DNA of 64,000 bases from an uncultured Treponema sp. GTDB lineage: Bacteria > Spirochaetota > Spirochaetia > Treponematales > Treponemataceae. Positions within the stretch are counted from its first letter, which is position 1. Each line of letters begins with the position of its first letter. Under the pieces are notes generated by a model, which was given only the letters and a program-made list of their open reading frames with translations, was not told the origin of the DNA and ran no database searches. Both the position numbers and the translations under genes were made by a program. The stretch is from assembly GCA_934667505.1 (NCBI GenBank), contig CAKULY010000008.1, positions 16,960 to 80,959 on the forward strand, given 5' to 3'. Of the stretch, positions 26,741-34,343 are shown one piece after another.

Positions 26741-28063
26741 CTATTTCCATACAAGCCATAGAACTGCTGCCGCTGCTGCCGTTGTAAGAACTGTAAACGT
26801 TCCTGCAATTTTTACCCAGCCTATAAAGTTTAGCGAATATCCTTCCTTTTTAACGATACCCATAGAAACAACGTTCGCGCTAGCCCCGAATGGCGTTAAG
26901 TTTCCGCCTAGGCAGCTTCCTATAAGAAGGGCGAACATAAAAAGTTCTTTTTGAATATTCATGGTTGCAGCCATGCCTCCGGCAACAGGAAGCATTGCAA
27001 TTATGTATGGAACGTTGTCTACAAATCCAGAAATCAATATTGAAACAACCAGAATCACAATGAATCCTAAGAGCTTTGAGCCTCCGCAAATCTTTGCAAG
27101 GAAAACTGCGAATTCATCCAGCAAGCCGGTTTCTTGAATTCCGCCGACAACAATAAAAATTCCTAGCAAAAAGAAAATCGTTTCCCAGTCAAGTTCTTTA
27201 ACCAATGTTCTTGTTTCGCTGAAGGTCTTTTTTTGGCAAGCTGCGTACCAAATCAAGCCTATTATTCCTAGACCTAGGACAAAAAATCCGCTTAAAAACG
27301 GAAAATCGCTAGGAATGAAAGAAATTCCTGCAAGACCAAAAATCATTGCTAACAAAAGAAAGAATGGTGTCCAGGAAATAACGTTTGTTTTTTCAACTTC
27401 GATTTTGTTTTTTCCATTTTTAGCAAAAAAGCAGTAAAAGTAGATGCAGCCGACAAGAAGTCCTGCTTGAATAAACCAGAATATGCTAAATTTCCCCTGA
27501 TGAAAGAAAAAGTCGTTGAAGTTGTAGCCTGCGTAGCTTGCAAAAATCATGCTAGGAGGGTCTCCGACCAAGGTTGCTGTTCCTTCAAGATTCGACATGA
27601 CCGCAAGCCCAATCATAAAATTAGTAGGGTTAATCTTTAGTTTTTTGCAGAGCGCAAGGGCAATTGGTGCCATAACAAGAACTGTGGCGACATTTTCAAC
27701 AAAAATTGAAATAATTCCTGTCATTACAAGAATTGCAACCATTGCAAAACCAGTGTTTCTGCTAGAATTTACAATGGAATCTGCAATGCGGGCAGGAACG
27801 TTTGAATATATAAACAGTGCCGCAATTATCATGCTTCCCAAGTAAATCATGATTACGTTCCAGTTTATTATCCCGAACAAAGAATGTGTTATAGGATACA
27901 AGCGGCTTTCGCTGTCTGGAAAAACTTGCCCTGGAAGAATAACCCCGAGCAAGACCACGGCTAGCGCCGCAAACGACGTGAACCATACTTTTTTTTCTTG
28001 AAAAGCGATTACAAGCGCATACATTGCGACTGCAATTCCAAGAACAATCCATTTTGTTACCAT
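26741..28063 (-). CDS. Ion-transporter-superfamily permease (SLC13/ArsB/NhaD type)
   Basis: A 440-residue inner-membrane protein with about ten to twelve helices. The internal signature VENVATVLVMAPIALALCKKL plus NLEGTATLVGDPPSM is the discontinuous-helix ion site, repeated in the second half as SGFVDNVPYIIAMLPV and GGNLTPFGASANVV. The family includes arsenite, Na+/H+ and dicarboxylate transporters; the substrate is not readable. Start chosen at ATG 28063 with a GGGAGA Shine-Dalgarno; the longer frame to 28111 lacks one. mntP lies upstream on the same strand. Confidence 0.82.
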   Translation of the reverse strand: MVTKWIVLGIAVAMYALVIAFQEKKVWFTSFAALAVVLLGVILPGQVFPDSESRLYPITHSLFGIINWNVIMIYLGSMIIAALFIYSNVPARIADSIVNSSRNTGFAMVAILVMTGIISIFVENVATVLVMAPIALALCKKLKINPTNFMIGLAVMSNLEGTATLVGDPPSMIFASYAGYNFNDFFFHQGKFSIFWFIQAGLLVGCIYFYCFFAKNGKNKIEVEKTNVISWTPFFLLLAMIFGLAGISFIPSDFPFLSGFFVLGLGIIGLIWYAACQKKTFSETRTLVKELDWETIFFLLGIFIVVGGIQETGLLDEFAVFLAKICGGSKLLGFIVILVVSILISGFVDNVPYIIAMLPVAGGMAATMNIQKELFMFALLIGSCLGGNLTPFGASANVVSMGIVKKEGYSLNFIGWVKIAGTFTVLTTAAAAAVLWLVWK

Positions 28064-28136
28064 TATATTCTCCCATAAAAAGAAAGTTTGCGATGAAGTG
28101 AGAAACAACATCTTTCTATATATATTAAAAAATATA

Positions 28137-28721
28137 TTAAAAAAACACGCCTTTTATAAAGACTTCAAGACCTATTGCAATTAGGATAATACCGCCAATA
28201 AGCTCTGCTTTTTCAGAAAGTTTTGTACCCGCTTTTTTTCCGATTTTAAGACCTGCAAAACAGATTATAAAGGTTGTGGCGGCTATAATCAATGATTCTG
28301 CAAACGCTAAAATCCAAGTGAACTGCGCAATTGTAAATCCTACAGAAAGCGCGTCTATAGAAGTTGCAATTCCTTGCAACAAAAGAATCTTTAAAGTCAA
28401 TTTTTTTGGCTCGTCTTTTTCCTGCGTTTTTTTTGAAAAAGACTCTATTATCATTTTTATGCCGATATACAATAGAAGAATAAGCGCTATCCAAGGAATG
28501 AACTTTTGAAAAGAAGTAAAAATCGTTGCGATTGTATGAACGCAAAGCCAGCCTGTAAGAGGCATTGCAAACTGAAAAAAAGAATAAGTTCCAGCGACTG
28601 CAATTTCTTTGGAATTTTTCATTTGCGGTTCGTTTAGTCCGTTTACAAGAGAAACAGAAAACGCATCCATTGCAAGTCCAATTCCAAGCAGAATGCTGTT
28701 AAAAAAGAAAAGAATGTCCAT
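28137..28721 (-). CDS. mntP: Manganese exporter MntP
   Basis: A 194-residue membrane protein with six helices. The first helix has LAMDAFSVSL and the fourth IATSIDALSVGFT, the repeated Asp-containing motif of MntP manganese efflux pumps. The start is ATG 28721, just after AAGGAAG. A yybP-ykoY manganese riboswitch lies in its 5' leader, which supports the substrate assignment: excess Mn2+ turns the gene on. The permease gene follows 73 bp downstream and may be in the same transcript. Confidence 0.93.
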   Translation of the reverse strand: MDILFFFNSILLGIGLAMDAFSVSLVNGLNEPQMKNSKEIAVAGTYSFFQFAMPLTGWLCVHTIATIFTSFQKFIPWIALILLLYIGIKMIIESFSKKTQEKDEPKKLTLKILLLQGIATSIDALSVGFTIAQFTWILAFAESLIIAATTFIICFAGLKIGKKAGTKLSEKAELIGGIILIAIGLEVFIKGVFF

Positions 28722-28726
28722 GCTAA

Positions 28727-28790
28727 CTTCCTTTTGAAAAATGTCCTGCGCAATAAGATAAAAGTGTTTTTCAAAAGGAAGAACACTTTT
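28727..28790 (-). promoter_or_regulatory. mntP expression platform: SD-sequestering hairpin versus terminator-like hairpin
   Basis: CTTCCTTTTGAAAAA in the mRNA (28781 to 28767) is exactly complementary over 15 nt to TTTTTCAAAAGGAAG (28741 to 28727), which includes the mntP Shine-Dalgarno. The same upstream segment also lies inside a second hairpin, AAAAGTGTT (28790 to 28782) with AACACTTTT (28768 to 28760), ending in a short U run. The two cannot form together, a plausible switch for the riboswitch. Confidence 0.6.
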
Positions 28791-28847
28791 CATGGTCATA
28801 ATGTCATAAGGAAATTAGGACGCATGTATAGCCTTTGTGCAGTTATA

Positions 28848-28934
28848 CATGAGTCTCGCAAAATTAAAGCAAGCCAGGTAAAAACCGGTATGTTGACTTG
28901 CTACACGCAAAAGCGTGCATGCTACTCCCTCACG
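28848..28934 (-). promoter_or_regulatory. yybP-ykoY manganese riboswitch upstream of mntP
   Basis: On the minus strand: CGUGAG pairs with CUCAUG to close helix P1, directly followed by the conserved GGGAGUAGC, a small hairpin (GCACGCUUUUGCGUGU), GUCAACAUACCGG and CCUGGCUUGC of the second arm, and GCGAGAC at the 3' side. These conserved blocks occur in the order of the yybP-ykoY class, which binds Mn2+. Just 3' of it, CATGTATA and TATACATG (28830s to 28840s) form an 8-bp hairpin that shares bases with the 3' strand of P1, so it competes with the ligand-bound form. Confidence 0.85.
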
Positions 28935-29010
28935 GGTTGTGCTTTAATAATAATACATAAAATCCAGTTAGTGTAAGGTAACAGTTTGTAAAAACAAAAA
29001 AAAATTGAAT

Positions 29011-29212
29011 AGTTTAAATATCGGTTTTTTATGGATTGTGAAAAAACGCTTTCAGCGAATGTACAATTTGCTCAGACGGTTGTGCTCGCACTTCGTTTGG
29101 GCAGATTTGGGTTACTCCGTAACCTTAATTGTTCTTATCGCACAAAGTCTTCTCAAATTGTAAATTCGCTTACGCTTTTGTTCAATTTATATAAAAAACC
29201 GACATTTAAACT
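29011..29212 (+). repeat. Full-length foldback element, copy B
   Basis: Terminal arms AGTTTAAATATCGGTTTTTT (from 29011) and its complement ending at 29212 match at 21 of 22 positions, but differ from the ends of other copies (CGG instead of CGAG). The inside has the full family sequence, with a GGTTACTCCGTAACC centre hairpin. The flanks GAAT and AGCA are not duplicated. It lies between the divergent mntP leader and purA. Confidence 0.85.
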
Positions 29213-29347
29213 AGCAAAAATCCTGCTAATTGAAAATAACTGCTTATTGTGCTATATTCGTTCGGTAAAAGTATGCCGCATTGTTTGTGGTTTTTACATA
29301 ATTTTTTCTATATTCCTGCGATGATTCTGCGGGAAAAGGAAGTTTCC

Positions 29348-30571
29348 ATGAACGTAGTTGTTATGGGTGCCCAATGGGGCGATGAAGGAAAAGGTAAGAT
29401 TGTTGACTACCTTGCACAAGATGCCAAGTATGTTTGCCGTTTTGCTGGTGGAGCGAATGCCGGACATACAATTGTTGTAGATGGTAAGAAGTATGCGCTT
29501 CATCAAGTTCCATCTGGAATTCTTTACCCTGAAAAGACTGTTTTTTTAGGCTCAGGAATGGTTATAGATCCAGAAGCCTTGTTTGCCGAGCTAAAAATGT
29601 TAAGCGACAATGGCATAAACTGGGAAGGCAGGGTGTTTATTTCTGACCGGGCGCACATTGTTCTGCCTTGCTACCGCGAAATGGACAAAAAACGCGACGC
29701 TGCCCGAAAACGCCCGATTGGAACAACTGGACGCGGAATTGGAACTACATATTCGCAAAAATCTGAGCGCGATGGAATTCGTCTTGCAGACCTGGACTGG
29801 GAAGAAAAGATGAATGACCTTGAAAGCGCCGACCTTGAATTCATAAACCAGTACAAAGACCGCCTTCTTGCAATGAGAATTGACATTGCTGCAAAAATGT
29901 TTGAAATTCGACGCGAAAACATTCTTTTTGAAGGCGCTCAAGGGGCGATGCTCGATATAGATTCAGGAACTTATCCTTACGTTTCTTCAGGAGCTTCTGG
30001 CTCTTACGGAGCTTCTAGCGGTTCTGGAATCGGTCCTCGCGCGCTCGACAAAATTTACGGAGTCTTTAAGGCTTACGAAACTAGAGTTGGAAACGGACCT
30101 ATGCCGACAGAGTTTAATGCACAAAGCGAAGGCGAGCTTTGCGACTATGTGCGCAAAACCGGCAACGAGTTTGGCGTGACAACAGGACGCGCCCGCCGCT
30201 GCGGCTACCTGGACTTGGTTGCCTTGCGCTACGCCTGCCACGTAAATTCAATAGACTCTTTGGTTCTTACCCACCTTGACGTATACGACGAAATGGAAGA
30301 AATTGAAGCCTGCGTCGCTTACGACATCGAAGGAAAAATTGTAACAGATTTTCCAACAAGCATTCCGGCATTGAACAAAGCAAAACCAGTCCTTCAAAAG
30401 TTCAAAGGCTGGAAAAAATCTATAAAGGAACTTGGCAAATACAGCCAGCTTCCAAAAGAGGCAAAAGACTATGTTGACTTTATAGAAGACTACACCGGAA
30501 CAAAGGTAGGCATAGTTTCTGTAGGACCTGACAGAAACCAAACCTTTAACAGGGAAAAAATTTGGAAGTAG
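29348..30571 (+). CDS. purA: Adenylosuccinate synthetase
   Basis: Joins IMP and aspartate with GTP, the first step from IMP to AMP. At 408 residues it is slightly shorter than the usual 425-430. GAQWGDEGKGKIVD at the N-terminus is the GTP/IMP P-loop with the catalytic Asp; GGANAGHTI, PIGTTGRGIGTTYSQK and TRVGNGPMPTE are further signatures, and GVTTGRARRCGYLD follows. The ATG at 29348 (MNVVVMGAQWG) has a GGAAG Shine-Dalgarno; upstream in-frame codons lie in noncoding DNA. It is monocistronic, followed by a perfect terminator. Confidence 0.95.
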   Translation: MNVVVMGAQWGDEGKGKIVDYLAQDAKYVCRFAGGANAGHTIVVDGKKYALHQVPSGILYPEKTVFLGSGMVIDPEALFAELKMLSDNGINWEGRVFISDRAHIVLPCYREMDKKRDAARKRPIGTTGRGIGTTYSQKSERDGIRLADLDWEEKMNDLESADLEFINQYKDRLLAMRIDIAAKMFEIRRENILFEGAQGAMLDIDSGTYPYVSSGASGSYGASSGSGIGPRALDKIYGVFKAYETRVGNGPMPTEFNAQSEGELCDYVRKTGNEFGVTTGRARRCGYLDLVALRYACHVNSIDSLVLTHLDVYDEMEEIEACVAYDIEGKIVTDFPTSIPALNKAKPVLQKFKGWKKSIKELGKYSQLPKEAKDYVDFIEDYTGTKVGIVSVGPDRNQTFNREKIWK

Positions 30572-30610
30572 CTGAATTTTCTTGAAAAATTTTGAAATAA
30601 ATTGAATATT

Positions 30611-30652
30611 TAGCAGTTAATGCAGTTAGTTGACATTAACTGCTATTTTTTT
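30611..30652 (+). terminator. purA terminator
   Basis: A perfect 12-bp stem, TAGCAGTTAATG (30611-30622) and CATTAACTGCTA (30634-30645), followed by seven T. Confidence 0.92.
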
Positions 30653-30659
30653 GTATTAT
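30630..30659 (+). promoter_or_regulatory. Predicted promoter of the outer-membrane protein gene
   Basis: TTGACA (30630-30635), 18-bp spacer, TATTAT (30654-30659). The -35 box spans the loop and right arm of the purA terminator. The leader would be about 33 nt with AAAGGAG before ATG 30699. Confidence 0.6.
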
Positions 30660-30698
30660 GAGTTATTCGTAAAACATTTTTAAAAGGAGTTAGATTTT

Positions 30699-32006
30699 AT
30701 GAAAATGTTAAAAAAGGTTTTGGTTGCAGCGGCTGCTGCCGTAGTGATGGGGGGGGGTACATTCGCACAGACCTCAATGACTAGCGAGTCTACTAGCGGG
30801 CTTTTTGGTAACGACATCGATGACTTTATGAGCGTTACAGGCTGGTCTGGAGTAAAGCCGGAAAACGCTTTCTTTATGGCAGGTTATTCAGATTATGGAT
30901 ACAACCTAGGTTTTGCAAAACAGTTTAAGCCTTTTTACATGGGCGTAAAGCTTGATGGAAAATTCAAAAAAGCGACAATCACTTCTGGTGATAACTCTAG
31001 CTACAATGATACAGATATCAACCCTGTTACAACGAAATACAATAGTTATACTATTGCTACTTTGTTTGGATTTTCAAACATCGGTGTAAAAGCAACTGTT
31101 GATGTTAGCGGTAAAGGTATTAACGATGTCAAAAATGGCGACAACCAAGATAAAACAGAAAACTTTGTTTTAATAACTGGTGTTGAAGTCGGCATGAACA
31201 CAACGCTTAAAAACAAGGCATTTAAGCCTGTTGCAAGCATCGCTTTGACTTCAAATGTTGATAAATCATACACAAAAACAGGTTCTAAAGAAACAAAAAC
31301 AGACAATAGCAAATACAACTTGGCGCTTGGTGCCGGCGCAGAATGGGACATTTATGCAAAAGGAGCTGTAACAAATACAACAGCCCTTGCCTTTGCGACA
31401 AATTTCAACATTCTTCCAAACGAAACTGATGCAGACACAAAGACTTACGGTGCTTATGACTGGGGATTTGTTCTTACACCTGCCTGGACAACAAAGTACG
31501 AGGTTGAAAAGTTCAAGTTCGGCGTAAATGTTACAATGCCTATTGATTTCAACTTTAGTGGAACTGCTGACTATACAGAAGTAAGCGGAACTAAGATTTA
31601 TGGAACAAGAACTCTTACAAACACAATTGCAATGAGTCCTAGCTGCAATGTAGGAGCTTCTATTCAGATTGCAAAACCTGTAGCATTTAATGTTGGAACA
31701 ACAATCGATGTTCCATCTTTGCAATGGGAATTTAAAACAACAAAGAACCGCGACGGCAGCGGCAACGAAACTTCTACTGCAAAAGCAAATACATTTACAT
31801 TTAATTCAAACAATGCAGGCAACACAGTTAAATTTACTTCTGGTTTCGCTTTCAACTGCGGCAAAAACGTAATGGTTGACACAAGCTATGCGATTCTTTC
31901 TCAGTTCAATGGATTTCAATGGAATGGAAAAGGTAATGATTTTTGGGCTACTGTGAACAATCTTATCTTTGCGCAGCTTAAAGCACAGGTTACTGTAAAA
32001 CTTTAA
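30699..32006 (+). CDS. Putative outer-membrane beta-barrel surface protein, signal peptide spans a G9 tract
   Basis: A 435-residue protein with a clear signal peptide (MKMLKKVLVAAAAAVVMGGGTFAQ; cleavage probably near TFA-Q). The mature part is rich in Thr, Asn, Gly and aromatic residues in alternating patterns with recurrent short strands, as expected of a treponemal outer-membrane barrel or porin-like protein. I recognise no named family. Codons 17-20 cross nine G in a row (30749-30757), so slippage would shift the frame before the mature protein. It has its own promoter and AAAGGAG, and a terminator after it, as expected of an abundant monocistronic surface protein. Confidence 0.7.
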   Translation: MKMLKKVLVAAAAAVVMGGGTFAQTSMTSESTSGLFGNDIDDFMSVTGWSGVKPENAFFMAGYSDYGYNLGFAKQFKPFYMGVKLDGKFKKATITSGDNSSYNDTDINPVTTKYNSYTIATLFGFSNIGVKATVDVSGKGINDVKNGDNQDKTENFVLITGVEVGMNTTLKNKAFKPVASIALTSNVDKSYTKTGSKETKTDNSKYNLALGAGAEWDIYAKGAVTNTTALAFATNFNILPNETDADTKTYGAYDWGFVLTPAWTTKYEVEKFKFGVNVTMPIDFNFSGTADYTEVSGTKIYGTRTLTNTIAMSPSCNVGASIQIAKPVAFNVGTTIDVPSLQWEFKTTKNRDGSGNETSTAKANTFTFNSNNAGNTVKFTSGFAFNCGKNVMVDTSYAILSQFNGFQWNGKGNDFWATVNNLIFAQLKAQVTVKL

Positions 32007-32032
32007 TCTTTAGCTTGTAAGTGCATTATTCT

Positions 32033-32112
32033 GTGGAGATTTCTACAAGTTAATCTCCACGCTAAAAACGGCGCAGCCATTGAGCTAGTCAAAATGGTTG
32101 CGCTGTTTTTTT
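32033..32112 (+). terminator. Hairpins and terminator after the surface-protein gene
   Basis: A perfect 8-bp hairpin GTGGAGAT / ATCTCCAC (32033-32060) precedes the main stem CGGCGCAGCCATT (32069-32081) / AATGGTTGCGCTG (32093-32105) followed by seven T. The rest of 32113-32210 is AT-rich with no gene seen. Confidence 0.85.
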
Positions 32113-32210
32113 GTTTAAAACAAAATGTTGTTATTGGACTTTTTGAAATGACTTTTTATAAGAAATGTGGTGATTGAGCTTGCCGAAATCACTGCAAATT
32201 TTACACTCTT

Positions 32211-33350
32211 TTATTCAGTTGTGTATGTAAAGGAGCTTTCTAGCGTTGGTTGGTAAGAAAGTGCAAGAGTTTCGTCTTTGGTAAAATATTCTTGTATTGC
32301 TTCAGGTGCTGTTTTTGTAGTAAGTTTCAGCACGTCTTTGCTTTGCTCGTCTTTTGAAAGTTCGTAAGAAGCAATGTATTTTGTTTTTCCAATCAGACTG
32401 TCAATTTTTGATTCAAAATCGTCTTTTTTGCCAAGCGTAAGTTCTGTGAGCACGGTTTTGTCTGCAAGAGAGCTAGCTGCTTCTGTTATAATCGATGCAA
32501 GACCTTCTTTCTGGGTTGCACTTTCCGGGTAAAGCGTTGCAGTAATCGTTCTTGCGTTTTCGTCAAACTCTGGAACGCCTACAAAAGCAGTTTGGTCTTG
32601 TGAAGAAGATATTGCAATTGAGAACGGCGTTAAAGAATCGTATCCGTTCAGCACAATTGTTTTATAAGATGAGTCGCTTTCTATTTTGTTATAAGAAAAA
32701 TATGCAGAGGCGGATTTTAAATCACCGTCAAACTTCTGCGAGATTGTGATTTTTTTATTTTCTTCATCTATTGTGTAAGAAAAAGTTAAAAGGCAATTGT
32801 ATTTGTTCGCTAGATAGTCGTTCAAAGCGTTTTCTTGTTCTTCAAGAGTTTTATTCAATTTGCTTAGAACAATATCTTTCGCCAAAGAAAGAGCTTCGCT
32901 AGATTTACCTATGCTTGAAAATGCAGTATCTACGCCTTCTTTTATAGAAGTTTCCGCATCTTTATACATCTTTTTTGTTTGTTCAATTTGTTTTTGATAG
33001 TCTTGCGCTTCTGTTTCGTTCCAAAGCTCTGCAAGCTGCAGGTAAAGCTCTTTCTTTTCAGAATCGTAGGAATAATTGTATTTTGCGGAATATTCTGCAG
33101 GCATTTGAATGGCTCTTATGTTCATAATTGTAGAATTGTTTTCGCACAGCGTTACAGAATCGTTTGCAAAGTAAAGCGTAGTTCCAAATTCAGAAGTCAG
33201 CTTTTTGTTTTCAAAATCGTTAGTCCCCTTCGATTCTGGAAGCTTGTTTTCTACTGCTGTTTCTGATGTTTTGTTTTCATCAGGCTGCGCGCAACCAAAA
33301 ATAAGAGCCGCGCTTAAAAGTGTTCCCATAAGTAAAATTGATTTTTTCAT
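32211..33350 (-). CDS. Lipoprotein of unknown function
   Basis: A 379-residue protein with signal MKKSILLMGTLLSAALIFGC, a good lipobox (LIFGC), so membrane-anchored by lipid. The body is Lys/Glu/Ser-rich with predicted helices around residues 100-190 and no family motif I recognise. ATG 33350 has GGAGG; the frame open to 33389 is upstream. It is the last gene of the leftward murE-ddl-murD-M15 cluster, 52 bp after the M15 gene, so an envelope role is plausible but unproven. Confidence 0.65.
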   Translation of the reverse strand: MKKSILLMGTLLSAALIFGCAQPDENKTSETAVENKLPESKGTNDFENKKLTSEFGTTLYFANDSVTLCENNSTIMNIRAIQMPAEYSAKYNYSYDSEKKELYLQLAELWNETEAQDYQKQIEQTKKMYKDAETSIKEGVDTAFSSIGKSSEALSLAKDIVLSKLNKTLEEQENALNDYLANKYNCLLTFSYTIDEENKKITISQKFDGDLKSASAYFSYNKIESDSSYKTIVLNGYDSLTPFSIAISSSQDQTAFVGVPEFDENARTITATLYPESATQKEGLASIITEAASSLADKTVLTELTLGKKDDFESKIDSLIGKTKYIASYELSKDEQSKDVLKLTTKTAPEAIQEYFTKDETLALSYQPTLESSFTYTTE

Positions 33351-33402
33351 AAAATCCTCCAATCTGATTTTTGTCTTATTATAAGTCACATAGTTTGATT
33401 TG

Positions 33403-34317
33403 TCATCTTTTGTTGTGCAAAATCAGTTCAGGGCGATATTCAAAGTGCATATTATCCCACACAATCCATTTTCCGCCCCAAATAAAGCCTTCCTCTTCAA
33501 AGATTTGTATTACGCGCTGCGGAGGCGACCAGCGCTTTTCCAGCGGGAGCATATACCAGGAATCTGGCTGCCACTGCTTTTGCCAGCCCCAGTAAATTGA
33601 TTTTTGATAGTAGCCTCTTGGAAGAATGTCGATTGCAAGGCCAATGCTGTGAAAGGAACGCGATTCTGTGTCGCGGACGGAACGCCAGTTAAATCCGTCT
33701 GTTCGTTCAAGCGTTGAAAAAAACTTCTGCATTTCTTCATCTTTTTCAAGCTGCATTATTCTTTGAGAAACTCTTTTTAATGGCTCGTATATGTCTTCGT
33801 GCACGTTTATTGTTCTTTTGCCGTCCAAGAAGTAATATGTTTTTATGTGCTTTTCTGTTTTTGCGCGGCCGCCTAAATCATAAATCGCGTTGAATAAAAA
33901 AGGCGGGTCAACCGGTCCGTTCGCGCGGTTTTCTTTGCTTGTAAAATTCTTTATGTTTTCAATATATTCTTCTGTAAAATCCTTTGGATCTGGAACTTCT
34001 TTCGGGTAGGTGTAAAGCATTTTTCTGTATTTTTCTTTTTGAGAAAGTTCTTCTTTTGGCAAGAATCTTCCTTCGCACCAATAAAGTGCAGTTTCTGTCG
34101 CAGGGCGGTCTTCCTTTGCCGGGGTAAAGATATGAATAATCCAGTCGTTTTGCTCTTTGTCGTAGCTTGAAACAAACTTTATATCGGGATAAGCTTTTTT
34201 GAATATTTCAAGCCCTGCGGGTTCCCACCATTTTGAAAAAGGAAGCTTTATTTGTGCTGTGGCAACGTGTGGTAAAATTGTTAAAATAAAAAAGATGATA
34301 AAAATGTTTTTTTTCAT
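33403..34317 (-). CDS. M15-family peptidase (D-Ala-D-Ala carboxypeptidase/endopeptidase type)
   Basis: A 304-residue secreted protein with an N-terminal signal (MKKNIFIIFFILTILPHVATAQ). The C-terminal third has the zinc site of M15 enzymes: SFHSIGLAIDI (HxxGxAxD, near 223-231) and DNMHFEYRP (near 289-296) supplying the last histidine. These enzymes trim peptidoglycan stem peptides in the periplasm. The N-terminal half matches no domain I know. It is 26 bp downstream of murD in a wall-synthesis cluster, which fits the role. Confidence 0.8.
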   Translation of the reverse strand: MKKNIFIIFFILTILPHVATAQIKLPFSKWWEPAGLEIFKKAYPDIKFVSSYDKEQNDWIIHIFTPAKEDRPATETALYWCEGRFLPKEELSQKEKYRKMLYTYPKEVPDPKDFTEEYIENIKNFTSKENRANGPVDPPFLFNAIYDLGGRAKTEKHIKTYYFLDGKRTINVHEDIYEPLKRVSQRIMQLEKDEEMQKFFSTLERTDGFNWRSVRDTESRSFHSIGLAIDILPRGYYQKSIYWGWQKQWQPDSWYMLPLEKRWSPPQRVIQIFEEEGFIWGGKWIVWDNMHFEYRPELILHNKR

Positions 34318-34343
34318 AGGCTTTATAGGTTTTATAGGTAATT

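Noticed and set aside
28801-28976. A small coding sequence in the mntP leader on the plus strand
   Set aside because: The conserved riboswitch blocks on the minus strand explain the region; the plus-strand frame has no start signal or family pattern.
30699-32006. Assignment of the surface protein to the Tpr/Msp family
   Set aside because: I can see no Tpr-type conserved end sequences; the protein only shares general barrel features, so no family name is given.
33371-33600. Plus-strand frames across the M15 peptidase gene
   Set aside because: They lie antisense to the conserved zinc-site region of the peptidase and lack a ribosome-binding site.
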